This document shows positions 36,460 to 45,592 of a stretch of 64,000 nucleotides of DNA, in pieces; position 1 is the stretch's first letter; the number at the start of each line of letters is the position of its first letter. The translations under genes and the position numbers were made by a program. Origin of the DNA: Lichina pygmaea. Lineage: Eukaryota > Ascomycota > Lichinomycetes > Lichinales > Lichinaceae. Below the pieces are notes generated by a model. The model ran no database searches. It was not told where the DNA came from and worked only from the letters and a program-made list of their open reading frames with translations. The stretch lies in contig OY730169.1 in NCBI GenBank assembly GCA_963422465.1, positions 5,704,001-5,768,000 on the forward strand. Direction: 5' to 3'.

Positions 36460-37647
36460 CTAACCACTCTGTCCCAATGATGTTCGAATTCCCCCAGCGC
36501 GTAAGATGGTCTTGATGTCATGTTCGCAGCTGGCCGCATGTTCAGAGAGCCCCCAGTGATGAATCTCGTTCGTCCAGCTGACAAGATCGTGTACCTCGCA
36601 CGCGATCGCACATGAAAAACTTACGAGCCGGTTCATGGTGCATCCGGTCCATGATCCATCCCCGTCGAGTGGTGCCATCTTGAGGATCCAGATCTCAAAC
36701 TCAGCGCCGACAGCGGTGAAACCGTAGTGCCGTATCGGAGTTAGATCGTCACTCTGCCAATCCCGCACCGCCACCTTTAGAGCATCATTTCGCAGCCGAT
36801 AGCGATTGTAGAGGGCCATGGCGCCCGCCACCGCAACCTGCCAGAGTGCCGTCGATCGCGTTTGGCTACTCTGTTTGAATTCTACAGTCAAATAGGGGCA
36901 GGTAATCCATCTCTTGACGACGTAAGCGATGTCCTGCACCTTGTGGCGGTACTTGGGATTGAAGCCTCGGAGGGACAGCCAGTAGCTGCAGTCCGGTCGA
37001 ACATCGAAGCTCCACTTCACCTCCGACCCATCCAGCGTAGACACTTCATCTAGAATCGGAGGCTTTCGCCAGTGCCGGCCATCATCTGGGATGGCGACAA
37101 GCTGGAGCATTCTCTCGGGACGCCAATGCCGATCTTCAGGTACCTTGACCGAACGGGGTTCCGACCTAAGTAGCGTCTCTTTGGCATAAGTGGCGAACTC
37201 CTCCTCGCAGAGATCGAGGTGTGTCATAGCCATGTATTCTTCGGTCACTGTTTGAATCCACTCCGGATCCGCCGGGAGCCAGATGTTCGCAGTACCAAGG
37301 CCTTCCAGTTTGCGGTAGTCGACCCTGTTGTCTTCCTCCGAAAGAGGGTCGGCATTGGGGTGAAAGTGTAGGAAAGCTGAGGATGTGAGGGTGTGCACAT
37401 CTTCAATCAGGATTCTTCGAGGCCGCAGCACATGGTCTTGGAAGCTGGCGTTCCGGATCGTGATGTTCTTGCTTACGCAAGACGGCTGGCTGACGAGATC
37501 TGGGCCAGGAACGGACGACGATGGCGGAACCTGTTCATCTGCGACGAGGCTGCCCAAGCCACCTCGACCGGTGAGTCCTCGACCAGCACGACCGCCTCTA
37601 GCCTTAATCGCGGCGCCGGCCCTTCCACGGCGGCCAAGCCCTGCCAT
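36460..37647 (-). CDS. Fungal protein with PD-(D/E)XK-nuclease-like motifs
   Basis: From the ATG at 37647 (MAGLGRRGRAG) the protein is 395 aa. The N-terminus is Gly/Arg-rich; the rest is globular. It has RPDCSYWLSL (PD), then CPYLTVEFKQ (ExK) 35 residues on, then a helix ALWQVAVAGAMALYNRYRLR with a conserved-type Gln, and ends SWTNEIHHWGLSEHAASCEH. The order PD...ExK...Q fits the PD-(D/E)XK nuclease fold and resembles a family of fungal hypothetical proteins (DUF7924-like). This assignment comes from motifs, not from a search. The frame is open further 5' through the repetitive Arg-coding GACGAC-type DNA at 37850-37905, but that is probably leader. It is convergent with the glycosylase gene and is the last host gene before the transposons. 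Confidence 0.65.
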   Translation of the reverse strand: MAGLGRRGRAGAAIKARGGRAGRGLTGRGGLGSLVADEQVPPSSSVPGPDLVSQPSCVSKNITIRNASFQDHVLRPRRILIEDVHTLTSSAFLHFHPNADPLSEEDNRVDYRKLEGLGTANIWLPADPEWIQTVTEEYMAMTHLDLCEEEFATYAKETLLRSEPRSVKVPEDRHWRPERMLQLVAIPDDGRHWRKPPILDEVSTLDGSEVKWSFDVRPDCSYWLSLRGFNPKYRHKVQDIAYVVKRWITCPYLTVEFKQSSQTRSTALWQVAVAGAMALYNRYRLRNDALKVAVRDWQSDDLTPIRHYGFTAVGAEFEIWILKMAPLDGDGSWTGCTMNRLVSFSCAIACEVHDLVSWTNEIHHWGLSEHAASCEHDIKTILRAGGIRTSLGQSG

Positions 37648-38114
37648 GTCCCACTTTGAAAGGTGGACCTGAGTCCACAACAACCGGGTTTCGTCCGGGT
37701 CAGTCGCTGGCGGTTGATGATCAGAGGACTGCGAGATAGATATGCCCTGCCTGGTATAAGTGGTGATCGGGACTGACAGGTATAAGAGAAGTGGTACCTT
37801 CAGGACCGGTTCTGTGTTCGTCCTGGTATGTTGGTCGTTGACGATTTTTGTAAGCGGACGACGACGCAGCGGACGGCGACGTCGTGGACGACGCCGTGGA
37901 CGACTCGGCGGCTGCTCCATCACTGCTAAATATGGTGATAACCCTGGCTGTCCACTTGAGTTGGAAGGCAAGGCGACAATCAGGCAGGAACGATCGTGGC
38001 TCTTTACTCGTTAAAGGGAGTTGTTACTGTACGGTATGGGGGAGTACGTACTCCGTACCTCGTAGTACGGGAATACTGCAGGTCCAAGTCACATGACCAA
38101 CAGCTTAACACGGG
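37648..38114. other. Promoter region and edge of the transposon nest
   Basis: It holds a GAC/CGA-rich repeat tract at 37855-37905 and a GTAC island at 38018-38075, then meets the poly(A)-type tail of a LINE at 38115. Confidence 0.5.
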
Positions 38115-38128
38115 TTTTTTTATTTTTA

Positions 38129-38158
<30 letters not shown>
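38115..38158 (-). repeat. AAAAT-type 3' tail of the LINE
   Basis: A run of ATTTTT/TTTTA units on the plus strand, that is AAAAAT repeats on the element strand, marking the 3' end of reverse transcription. Confidence 0.85.
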
Positions 38159-38159
<1 letters not shown>

Positions 38160-38345
38160 CTTACACTGATTTAGCTGTAGAGCCATGCAGAACTTCTAGG
38201 TACATGTTTGTTTCTCCAGAAAACCTTTGGAGGAATAAAAACTGGAGCTTGGGAGAGACTAGGGAAAATCTTGTGGAATATACAGTAGCTAAGGAAATTT
38301 GTACATGTAGCTATTTGTTAAAACAAACAGTTGACTTGGTAGAGC

Positions 38346-41300
38346 TTAGAAAAAGAGTTGGTGGGCTAGGTTGAACTGGTCAAGTCTTTTCAAAGACATA
38401 AACCAGAAAAGAAGTTTAGGAAGTAGCTTGGAGGAGAATAAGATAGATGGGAAATCTTGTAGAGGGAATTGGACTTGTTGTCTTTGGTTTGAAAATTTGT
38501 TACAGAAAAAAGTGATGTGTTGGGCTGTTTCTTCTCCAAAACCACAGGTGCATAGAGAGGAGTTAAAGTCTGGAACATTTGCTCTGAAAAGAAAACTGGC
38601 CAGTCCTATTCTTGCTGACAGAATTTGAAGAAATAGACTAGACTCAGCTTTTCTCAAATCTTTGAAGATATTGAGGTTTTTCTTCTGTGGCCTTCTGGTG
38701 AACATGTCCCAAATAGCAGAACAATTTCCTCTGCTTACCTGCCATCTGGCTTCCTATTCTTTGTGGAAAACCTCCTGTAGACTTTTCTTTGAGAAGTCTT
38801 GGTTAGTAGTTAGTTGTTCCAGCCAGACTGTTCTCCAATTTAGAGAAATAGTTGTCAGAGACTTTGGTGTAGTTCTGAGAGAAGAAACATAGAGAGAAAT
38901 TTGACTGTGTAGTTTGTGGAGAAGTGTAGAAGGAGAGTTGGGTAGTGTGTTTGAATAGAAAGATGAAAGAAAACATGCTGTTCTCAGCTTGAAGTATAAG
39001 TCTAGAGGGGGTAGAAATAGTTCTGATTCAAGTAGGAAAATAGGAGTGGCTTTAAAGACACCTCCTATAGTTCTTAAACATTTATTTTGGAAAGTAGATA
39101 ATGAAATAATATTAGAGAGTTTCTTTTGGGGATTGAACCAGACTCCTACTGCATAACTAAGAAGAGATCTTAGTATAGCAGTGTAGACATGACATGCTGT
39201 TAGGACTGGTAGTCCCCAAGTAGAGTAGGTTGTTCTGGATAAAGCTGAGAAATATTTGGAGGCTTTCTGTGACATGATTTTTTGGTGTTTTTTCCAGACA
39301 AGTTTTGAGTCAAAGTAAAGTCCCAAGATGCGCACTTCTTCTTTTGGTTGAAGTACCACTTCTCCAAGTCTTAGACTGAGCTGAAGATTATCTCTTCTTC
39401 TTCTAGAAAAATGGAGAAGTTCATACTTTTCAGGTGCAAACTTCATACTATGTTTTCTTGCCCAGTCCTGACATTTGGAATGTGTAGACTTCAACTTGAG
39501 AAGGTTGCTTTTCAAGGAAGAGGAGAATGCAAGAAGATTAGTGTCATCTGCAAAACCAAGTGCTGAAACTCCTTTCTCAGGGGTGTGTACAGTATTGTGC
39601 AGTTCTGAGATATAGAAAAGAAATAGAATAGGAGAGAAAGGTGATCCTTGAGAGACTCCACAGTATATAGGGAACTGGGAGGATTCTGAGTCATCAAACA
39701 CCAGAGAGGTAGTACGTGAGGTAGTGAAGGAAAAGATCCAGGATACAAACCACTTAGGAATCTTTCTTTTAATCAGGATCTTTCTGAGAACTTCTGGCAA
39801 GACTCTGTTATAGGCTCCAGAGATGTCTAGAGAGAGAAGACTAGCAACCATTCCTTCTTTCCAGATCTTTTCTACCTGGGAGGTCAGAAGAGAAAGTGCT
39901 GATTCTGTTGATCTTCCTTTTCTGAATCCCATCTGGATTTCTGGCAAGAGATTTTCTTTCTCAGCTAGTTCACTTAGTCTTGCAGCTGCAATAGCTTCCA
40001 TTAGCTTCCCAATTGTATTCAGGAGAGCTATAGGGCGCCATGCTTTTGCTTGACAGTAGGATCTCTTGCCAGGTTTCCTTAGGCAGATTGTCTTGGCTGA
40101 CTTGTACCTGTCTGGAAAGTATTCCAGTCTCCAGCAAGCCTCCAAAACCTTAGCAATTCTTTTGTTGAAAGGGTCTCCCAGTGCTCTTAGAAATCCATTT
40201 GGTAGAGTATCTTGGCCTGGTGCTGAGAGAGGTTTTTTCTTCTTTAGAACCTCTTGTACTTCTTCCTTGGAGACTTCTTGGGATAGTTGCTATTCCTGGG
40301 TTTCTTCTGGCAGATCCTGTTCCTCTGGCTCTGGCTGTAGGGGAAGAGGGAAGAATTGAGTCCTGAAAGCTTCTGTTTTCTCTTCAAAAGACTTTGCCAG
40401 CTGTCCTTGTTGTCCTATAAGTTCTGGGACTATTGGTAGGTCAGGAACTTTGCCAGCTTTTTCTTTTCCCCATTTGGCAATTCTCCAGTAGTCCTGGGTT
40501 TCTGCTAGCTGGTGGAGATGTGTTCTGAATGTCTTTCTTTTGGCTTGTCTGATCAGACTCTTTTTCTTTTTAGATATCTTCTCTAGTCTGGTGGTTTCCT
40601 CTTGGTCTTGGAGTACTTTTCTTCTTACTTTTCTTTCCTCCTGGATTATTTCTTTGATTTCCTGGTTCCACTATAGTACTGCATACCTGGACTTTTTGCA
40701 AGGTTGGGTTGTCTTGTTTGCAATTTCTTGGAGAGTTTTGTCCAGTCTTTCCAGGTAATCATCCACTTCTTTCTTGCTAGTTAGAGATGGAATAGGTGGT
40801 AGGTTATCAGCTTCTTGTCTTGCTTGACTAGCATCCAGAGTTCTCCAGTTCTTTTTGTCTGTTCTGGTTTTTCTTGGAGTCTCCAGACTGAGAATTGTGT
40901 GCACTGGTCTGTGGTCTGACCCTGTGTGGAATCTCATGTTAATTTGTGAGTAAATAAGAGAATTAAGTAAAGAACTTGAAATAAAAGAAAGATCAATTGC
41001 TGATGAAGGTGGTTCTAGAAGAGTTCTTGCTCTTGTTGGTGTGTAGGGAGCTATTGCCAGCTCTAGTCCCTATTTATCTGTTAGGTCCTTGAAGGATAAG
41101 GCCAGTTCTGAGTATAGCTGGCTAGACTTTGACCAACTTGGGTGGTGGAGATTTGAGTCTGTCAGGAGAATATGTTCACCCTCTTTTTGGATAGCTTGTT
41201 CCAGTAGGTCTAGAAGAGTCTGAGCTGACTCTCTATAGTTCCTTTGGCTTGTGGGTGTGAAATAGAGGTTGTGGATCCAGAATGACTTTGTTTGAACTCT

Positions 41301-41585
41301 TATCTCCAAGGAGACTAGATCTTTACTCCAGAAAATTGGGCTTATAGATGACTGCAAAATTCTTCTGTTAACAAGAACAAGTGTTCTCCCTAGCTCCTGG
41401 CTTTGTAAAGGGTAGAAGGCTGAGAATATTGTAGAGATGCTTGATTCTTGGTGGGGGTTTTTCCAGAGTTCTTGCAGAGTGATGATGTCCACTTCCTGTA
41501 GTCTAGAGTTTGCCAGTAGAAGTTCTTGGCATGTCTGGCTTTTCTGGACATTGTACTGGAGAAGGTTAAGTGTGGAGTAACTCAT
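38346..41585 (-). pseudogene. LINE ORF2: endonuclease / reverse transcriptase
   Basis: Starts at the ATG at 41585, whose A is the last base of the ORF1 stop (TAATG). Endonuclease motifs: LLQYNVQKS, ITLQELW, HNLYFTPTS, LLTDSNLHHPSW and, near 40915, TGSDHRPVHT. Reverse transcriptase (about 40150-39200): AWRPIALLNTIGKLMEAI, MGFRKGRSTESALS, LLSLDISGAYNRV, GVSQGSPFSPILFLFYISEL and the catalytic LGFADDTNLL. After a stop at 38754 the same reading continues with a zinc-binding tail (CTCGFGEETAQHITFFC). Stops interrupt it near 41070, 40670, 40290 and 38754. The product would nick the target and prime cDNA synthesis there; this copy is defective. Confidence 0.82.
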
Positions 41586-42044
41586 TAATCCTCTTGGCTA
41601 GAGTCTTTCAAGATCTCAGTAGCTTTTTTTCTGGGTATGTTGATTTGGAACTCTGAATTCTGTGCAAGTGGGAAAGTGGGGAGCTGAGTGTTCAGTCTTG
41701 AGCTTGAGCATGCTCTTAGTACTTCCCCTTGTTTTCTTTTCTTAGCTTCTTGTCTGTCTTGTAGACTTGGCCTTTTTTCTTGTGTTGAGGGAGTCTGAGG
41801 TAGAGCTAGTCTGGGAGCTGTTGTGTACCTCCCTGGTCTTGCTAGCCATACCTCTCTTGCTTTCTGGATTGCTTCCTGTTTTTTCTGGCAGGACTTTGAC
41901 CAGGCTGGGTGGTTTCCCTTACAGTTTGCACATTTTGGTGTTAGAGTTTCTGGAGAAGTCTGGCAGTCTCTTCTGGCATGCTTTCCTCCACAGGCTGTGC
42001 ACTGGGCTTGGGCTTGGCAAGTGTGACAAGGCAATGGCAGAGCA
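41585..42044 (-). pseudogene. LINE ORF1 (C-terminal part)
   Basis: Nucleic-acid-binding Gag-like protein. It contains CTACGGKHARRDC (CX2CX3HX4C) and, 10 residues on, CANCKGNHPAWSKSC (CX2CX3HX6C), followed by a basic Gln/Lys-rich tail ending at 41585. The 5' part is missing: sequence above about 42045 belongs to the LTR of element E4, although the open frame runs on to 42205. Confidence 0.7.
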
Positions 42045-42891
42045 GAACTCAAGCCTAACTGATTCAGTAACCTTGACCTGACTTGGCTTGAGACTTGAGA
42101 CTTGGATTGATGTACAAGACGAAAGACAAGGAAGGAAGAAAAAGAGAAAAGAAGAGAAGAAGCTGGGGGAGCAGGAGAAGTTCTTATAGGCAGGGGATCA
42201 GGCAACAGCGGAGCAAACAGGCAACAGTGCAGATGGAACTTCCTGGCAAGGTGTGTGACTTGTGCCAGATATGCAACTGGGCCAGAACTGTGACATTACC
42301 CCTCTCCTTCACATAGCAAACTCCTGTGAGCCTCAAGCCGCTTGTGGGTGTAGTTCTGTGGCTGTGGTTTCCTTGGGTATTTCTCATGGAAGTTGTAGAT
42401 AGTGTCTTTGGTGTTGTCAAGATGCTCAATAGACTCTTCAGTGTCATCTTCAATTAGCCATCCAGACTATTTGACCAGGTACTTGAACTTCTGTCAAGAC
42501 ATTGCTGGCTTGGAGTCAAGGATTTCTTCAACCTGGAACTCTTCATCTGTGTCTTGACCAATGACAGGGCCAGAGTGTTCATTTGATTAGCCAGGGATAG
42601 GATTAGCAGGTGTCAGACGTAGAAGGGAAATGTGAAAGACAGAGTGGATCTTGAGAGTGTGTGGAAGCTCCAGATAGCAGGTACAGCTTCCGACTGTCTT
42701 CAATACCTTGAATAGTTTAATCCACTTGTTGTCAAGCTTTTTGCATGGACGGCGTGTCCTGATGTTCTTGGTATTCAGCCAAACAAGGTCTCCAGTTTGA
42801 TAGGACAGTGACAGGACTTGATGCAAATTGGCGGTGTGAGCTTGAGCTTCCTGGGATAGTCGGAGTTCAGCTTGCAACTATTCCAGAATCT
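42045..42891 (-). mobile_element. Gypsy element E4, 3' part
   Basis: Left portion of a chromodomain gypsy element read on the minus strand, separated from its other part (62272 onward) by insertion of E2 at a duplicated AATCT. 42587-42877 is the integrase C-terminal region (TGDLVWLNTKNIRTRRPCKK and HPV-type VFHISLLRL); a chromodomain follows at about 42560-42310 (FQVEEILDSK, then KYLVKWSG). A purine tract (AAGGAGAGGGGTAA) then leads to the 3' LTR, which starts TGTCACAGTTC at 42295 and has a CCTATAAGAAC box near 42190. Its outer end is not resolved. Unlike E1-E3, there is no room for an antisense gene between chromodomain and LTR. Confidence 0.75.
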
Positions 42892-43492
42892 TGTTGCGGT
42901 CTGTACTGTACTGTCCTATCCGAGTATAGGATTAGGGCGAGAGGTGGAAGGTGGGTTGGTTCTCGCAGGAGAGGAGTGTCAAGGAGTGCGAAGGGGTTTG
43001 GTGGAACATGGTGGTGGTGACACCTGATCAACAGCTTCGTACAAAAGGATTGTATTGAAGTAGATCTAGTTGTCTGGATCACAACATGAGTTGAAGACAA
43101 TTGTTCCATAAGGGAACTATCACTGGACTATATAGTGCTGGCCTGTCAAGATGATCAAGATTGTCTTGACAGTCTTGACATCAAGACAGGTGAGATTGTC
43201 TTGACAGTCCCACCATGTTATGCACCCTGCGTCAAGACTGGTGAGATTGTCTTGATGCTTCATGCATCCTGCGTCAAGACAGGTGAGATTGTCTTGATGC
43301 TTCATGCACCCTGCGTCGAGACTGGTGAGATTGTCTCAATGCTTCATGCATCCTGTGTCGAGACTCCTGTGTGTGTCTCAACAGTCATGTGACCCCTTGT
43401 TGGTTGGTCACTTGACTTCCATGGTGTCCTCTTGCCTGGCCCGCGGCCTGATTGCCTATAAATGAGTGGCTCCCATCCCCTGGGTTGTAACA
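42892..43492 (-). repeat. E2 3' LTR
   Basis: Plus-strand reading starts TGTTGCGGTCTG and ends GGGTTGTAACA. It contains the 42-bp tandem repeats (about 43190-43350), the palindromic ACTATATAGT box and, near the edge facing the antisense gene, CCTATAAATG. Confidence 0.9.
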
Positions 43493-43536
43493 CTACCCTC
43501 CTCTTCTTCATTCATTGTCCTGATGAATTCTTGAGT

Positions 43537-44028
43537 ATGTCTGCAAAATCATGTGCCTCTGCTTACTGAAACCAACTGGCAGCCCAGATCCGTGATCATA
43601 ACTTCGTGTTGCTTGCTCCGTGTGACTTCTGTGTTTTGAACCACAAGCCCTGCTTCCGAATGTCTGACAACAACGATAAGTTGAAGTGCGCTGAATGCAC
43701 TTGTCATGGGAAGTCCTGTGTGTCACTTTCTTGGGAGTTGCTGAACATGACTCAGGATAACCTTCGCGAGGATTTGGCTGTTGATGAAGCCAAGCAGGAT
43801 GCTCTTGTTGAGCAGCTTGCCAAGCTGCAGGCTTGTGTGTCCTGAAAGTGAAAGGTTCTTGAGGGTGCTGAGGGTCAAGCAAAGAAGAAGCTCCAGTGCC
43901 ATTTTGCTGAAATGGAGGTGGATGGTGAAGACTTGTCAGCGACAGTCATTGACGTGTCCGCACTGCAGGCCGAGCTGTTCAGTCCTGCTTCTGCCAGAAC
44001 TGCTGCAGGAGGAGCTGGCAGTTCATGA
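43537..44028 (+). pseudogene. E2 antisense Zn-cluster gene, broken
   Basis: The E2 counterpart of the intact gene at 45092-45592, starting at the same distance (45 bp) from the LTR. All six cluster cysteines remain (CDFC...KPC...CAEC...KSC), but three CGA codons have become TGA, one early and two in the coiled-coil region, and the end is truncated by a TCG-CGA to TCA-TGA change. Confidence 0.75.
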
Positions 44029-44422
44029 GGTTCCTGAGTGGCTCCCAGGTATTTTCTGAGTCTGGGTAGTTTTTCCACTTGACAAGGTATCGCTGACCTT
44101 TTCTCTTCAGGATCTGTTCAGCCTTGAATTCCTGTTCTTCCTCTGGTTGGTAATGAAACATTTCCTGCAAGGGTGTGCTCTGGTCAGCTAATTCAATCAT
44201 TGAGATGTGAAAGTTTGGGTGTACCCGAGCGTCTCTCAGTAGTCGCAGTCTGACGTTGACTGGTCCGGTTTTTTCTTCGACTGAAAATGGTCTGACCTTA
44301 ACATGGTCCAGTTTCTTTGTTCTTGGTTTCTTTGTTCTCCAATTTCTTGTGAGGAGGTAGACTTTATCTCCCTTCTTTAGCTGAGGTGCTATTTTCGATT
44401 TCTTGTCTATTTGATGTTGCAT
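43979..44422 (-). pseudogene. E2 integrase C-terminus and chromodomain
   Basis: Reads KKGDKVYLLTRNWRTKKPR, VHPNFHISMIEL and a chromodomain (EFKAEQILKRKGQRYLVKWK, then YPDSENTWEP). It is separated from the integrase catalytic part (50986 onward) by insertion of E1 at GTAGT. Confidence 0.85.
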
Positions 44423-44448
44423 TCTTTCTGAGGTCTCTTGAAGGTAGT

Positions 44449-45047
44449 TGTTGCGGTCTGTACCGTACTGTCCTATCCGAGTATAGGATTAGGGTGAGAG
44501 GCGGAAGGCGGGTTGGTTCTCACAGGAGAGGAGTGTCAAGGAGTGCGAAGGGGTTTGGTGGAACGTGGTGGTGGTGACACCTGATCAACGGCTTCGTACA
44601 AAGGATTGTATTGAAGTAGATCTAGTTGTCTGGATCACAACATGAGTTGAAGACAATTGTTCCATAAGGGAACTATCACCGGACTATATAGTGCTGGCCT
44701 GTCGAGATGATCAAGATTGTCTCGACAGTCTTGACGTCAAGATAGGTGAGATTGTCTCGACAGTCCCACCATGTTATGCACCCTACGTCGAGACGGGTGA
44801 GATTGTCTTGATGCTTCATGCATCCTGCGTCAAGACGGGTGAGATTGTCTTGATGCTTCATGCACCCTGCGTCGAGACTGGTGAGATTGTCTCGATGCTT
44901 CATGCATCATGCGTTGAGACTCCCGTGTGTGTCTCGACAGTCACGTGACCCCTTGTTGGTTGGTCACTTGACTTCCATGGTGTCCTCTTGCCTGGCCCGC
45001 GGCCTGATTGCCTATAAATGAGTGGCTCCCATCCCTGGGTCGTAACA
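44449..45047 (-). repeat. E1 3' LTR
   Basis: 599 bp. In the first 85 bp it differs from the 5' LTR at five positions, all transitions. On the plus strand its last 40 bp contain TATAAAT (45013-45019), placed to start transcription of the antisense gene at 45092. Confidence 0.93.
45013..45019 (+). promoter_or_regulatory. TATA-like box facing the antisense gene
   Basis: TATAAAT lies 28 bp inside the LTR edge and 73 bp before the antisense ATG, with a CT-rich stretch between. The equivalent box is present in the E2 LTRs. It is on the strand opposite the gag-pol promoter. Function is inferred from position only. Confidence 0.45.
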
Positions 45048-45091
45048 CTACCCTCCTCTCCTTCATTCATCATCCTGATGAATTCTTGAGT

Positions 45092-45592
45092 ATGTCTGCA
45101 AAATCACGTGCCTCTGCTTACCGAAACCAACTGGCAGCCCAGATCTGTGATCATAACTTCGTGTCGCTTGCTCCGTGTGACTTCTGTGTTTTGAACCACA
45201 AGCCCTGCTTCCGAATGTCTGATGACAACAATAAGTTGAAGTGCGCTGAGTGCACTCATCGGGGAAAGTCCTGTGTGTCACTTTCTTGGGAGTCGCTGAA
45301 CATGACTCGGGATAACCTTTGTGAGGATTTGGCTGTCGATGAGGCCAAGCGGGATGCTCTTGTCAAGCAGCTTGCCGAGCTGCAGGCTCGTGTGTCCCGA
45401 AAGCGAAAGGTTCTTGAGGGTGCTGAGGGTCAAGCAAAGAAGAAGCTCCAGTGCCTTGTTGCTGAAATGGAGGTGGATGGTGAAGATTTGTCGGCGACAG
45501 TCATTGACGCGTCTGCGCTGCAGGCTGAGCTGTTCAGTCCTACTCCTGCCGGAACTGCTGCAGGAGGAGCTGGCAGTTCGCGAGGTTCCTGA
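45092..45592 (+). CDS. Antisense Zn(II)2Cys6-like / coiled-coil protein of E1
   Basis: An uninterrupted 166-aa frame on the strand opposite gag-pol, starting 45 bp inside the 3' LTR and overlapping the end of pol by 53 bp. Cys29, 32, 39, 51, 54 and 61 are spaced C-X2-C-X6-C-X11-C-X2-C-X6-C, which fits the fungal Zn(II)2Cys6 binuclear cluster (Gal4 type). Residues about 75-125 form a probable coiled coil (DALVKQLAELQARVSRKRKV). The layout, cluster then coiled coil, is that of the DNA-binding and dimerisation part of a Zn2Cys6 regulator without the usual activation half. The first loop (VLNHKP) has fewer basic residues than typical, so DNA binding is not proven; protein or RNA binding is possible. 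It is intact although gag-pol beside it is riddled with stops. I know of no established name for it. Confidence 0.72.
   Translation: MSAKSRASAYRNQLAAQICDHNFVSLAPCDFCVLNHKPCFRMSDDNNKLKCAECTHRGKSCVSLSWESLNMTRDNLCEDLAVDEAKRDALVKQLAELQARVSRKRKVLEGAEGQAKKKLQCLVAEMEVDGEDLSATVIDASALQAELFSPTPAGTAAGGAGSSRGS

Larger units (their letters stand above)
38115..42044 (-). mobile_element. Tad/R1-like non-LTR retrotransposon (LINE), 5'-interrupted
   Basis: Read on the minus strand: ORF1 with two zinc knuckles, ORF2 with an APE-type endonuclease, reverse transcriptase and a C-terminal Cys/His motif, then a 3' tail of about eight AAAAT-type units (38115-38158). The DNA is AT-rich compared with the host genes. 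The 5' end is cut by gypsy element E4; the exact border lies near 42045 and is not resolved. Several in-frame stops show it is inactive. A target duplication cannot be seen because the 5' end is outside or deleted. Confidence 0.85.

Noticed and set aside
42095-42205. N-terminal extension of LINE ORF1 up to 42205
   Set aside because: The extension is CT-rich and falls inside the LTR of E4 that begins at 42295; it lacks ORF1-like sequence.
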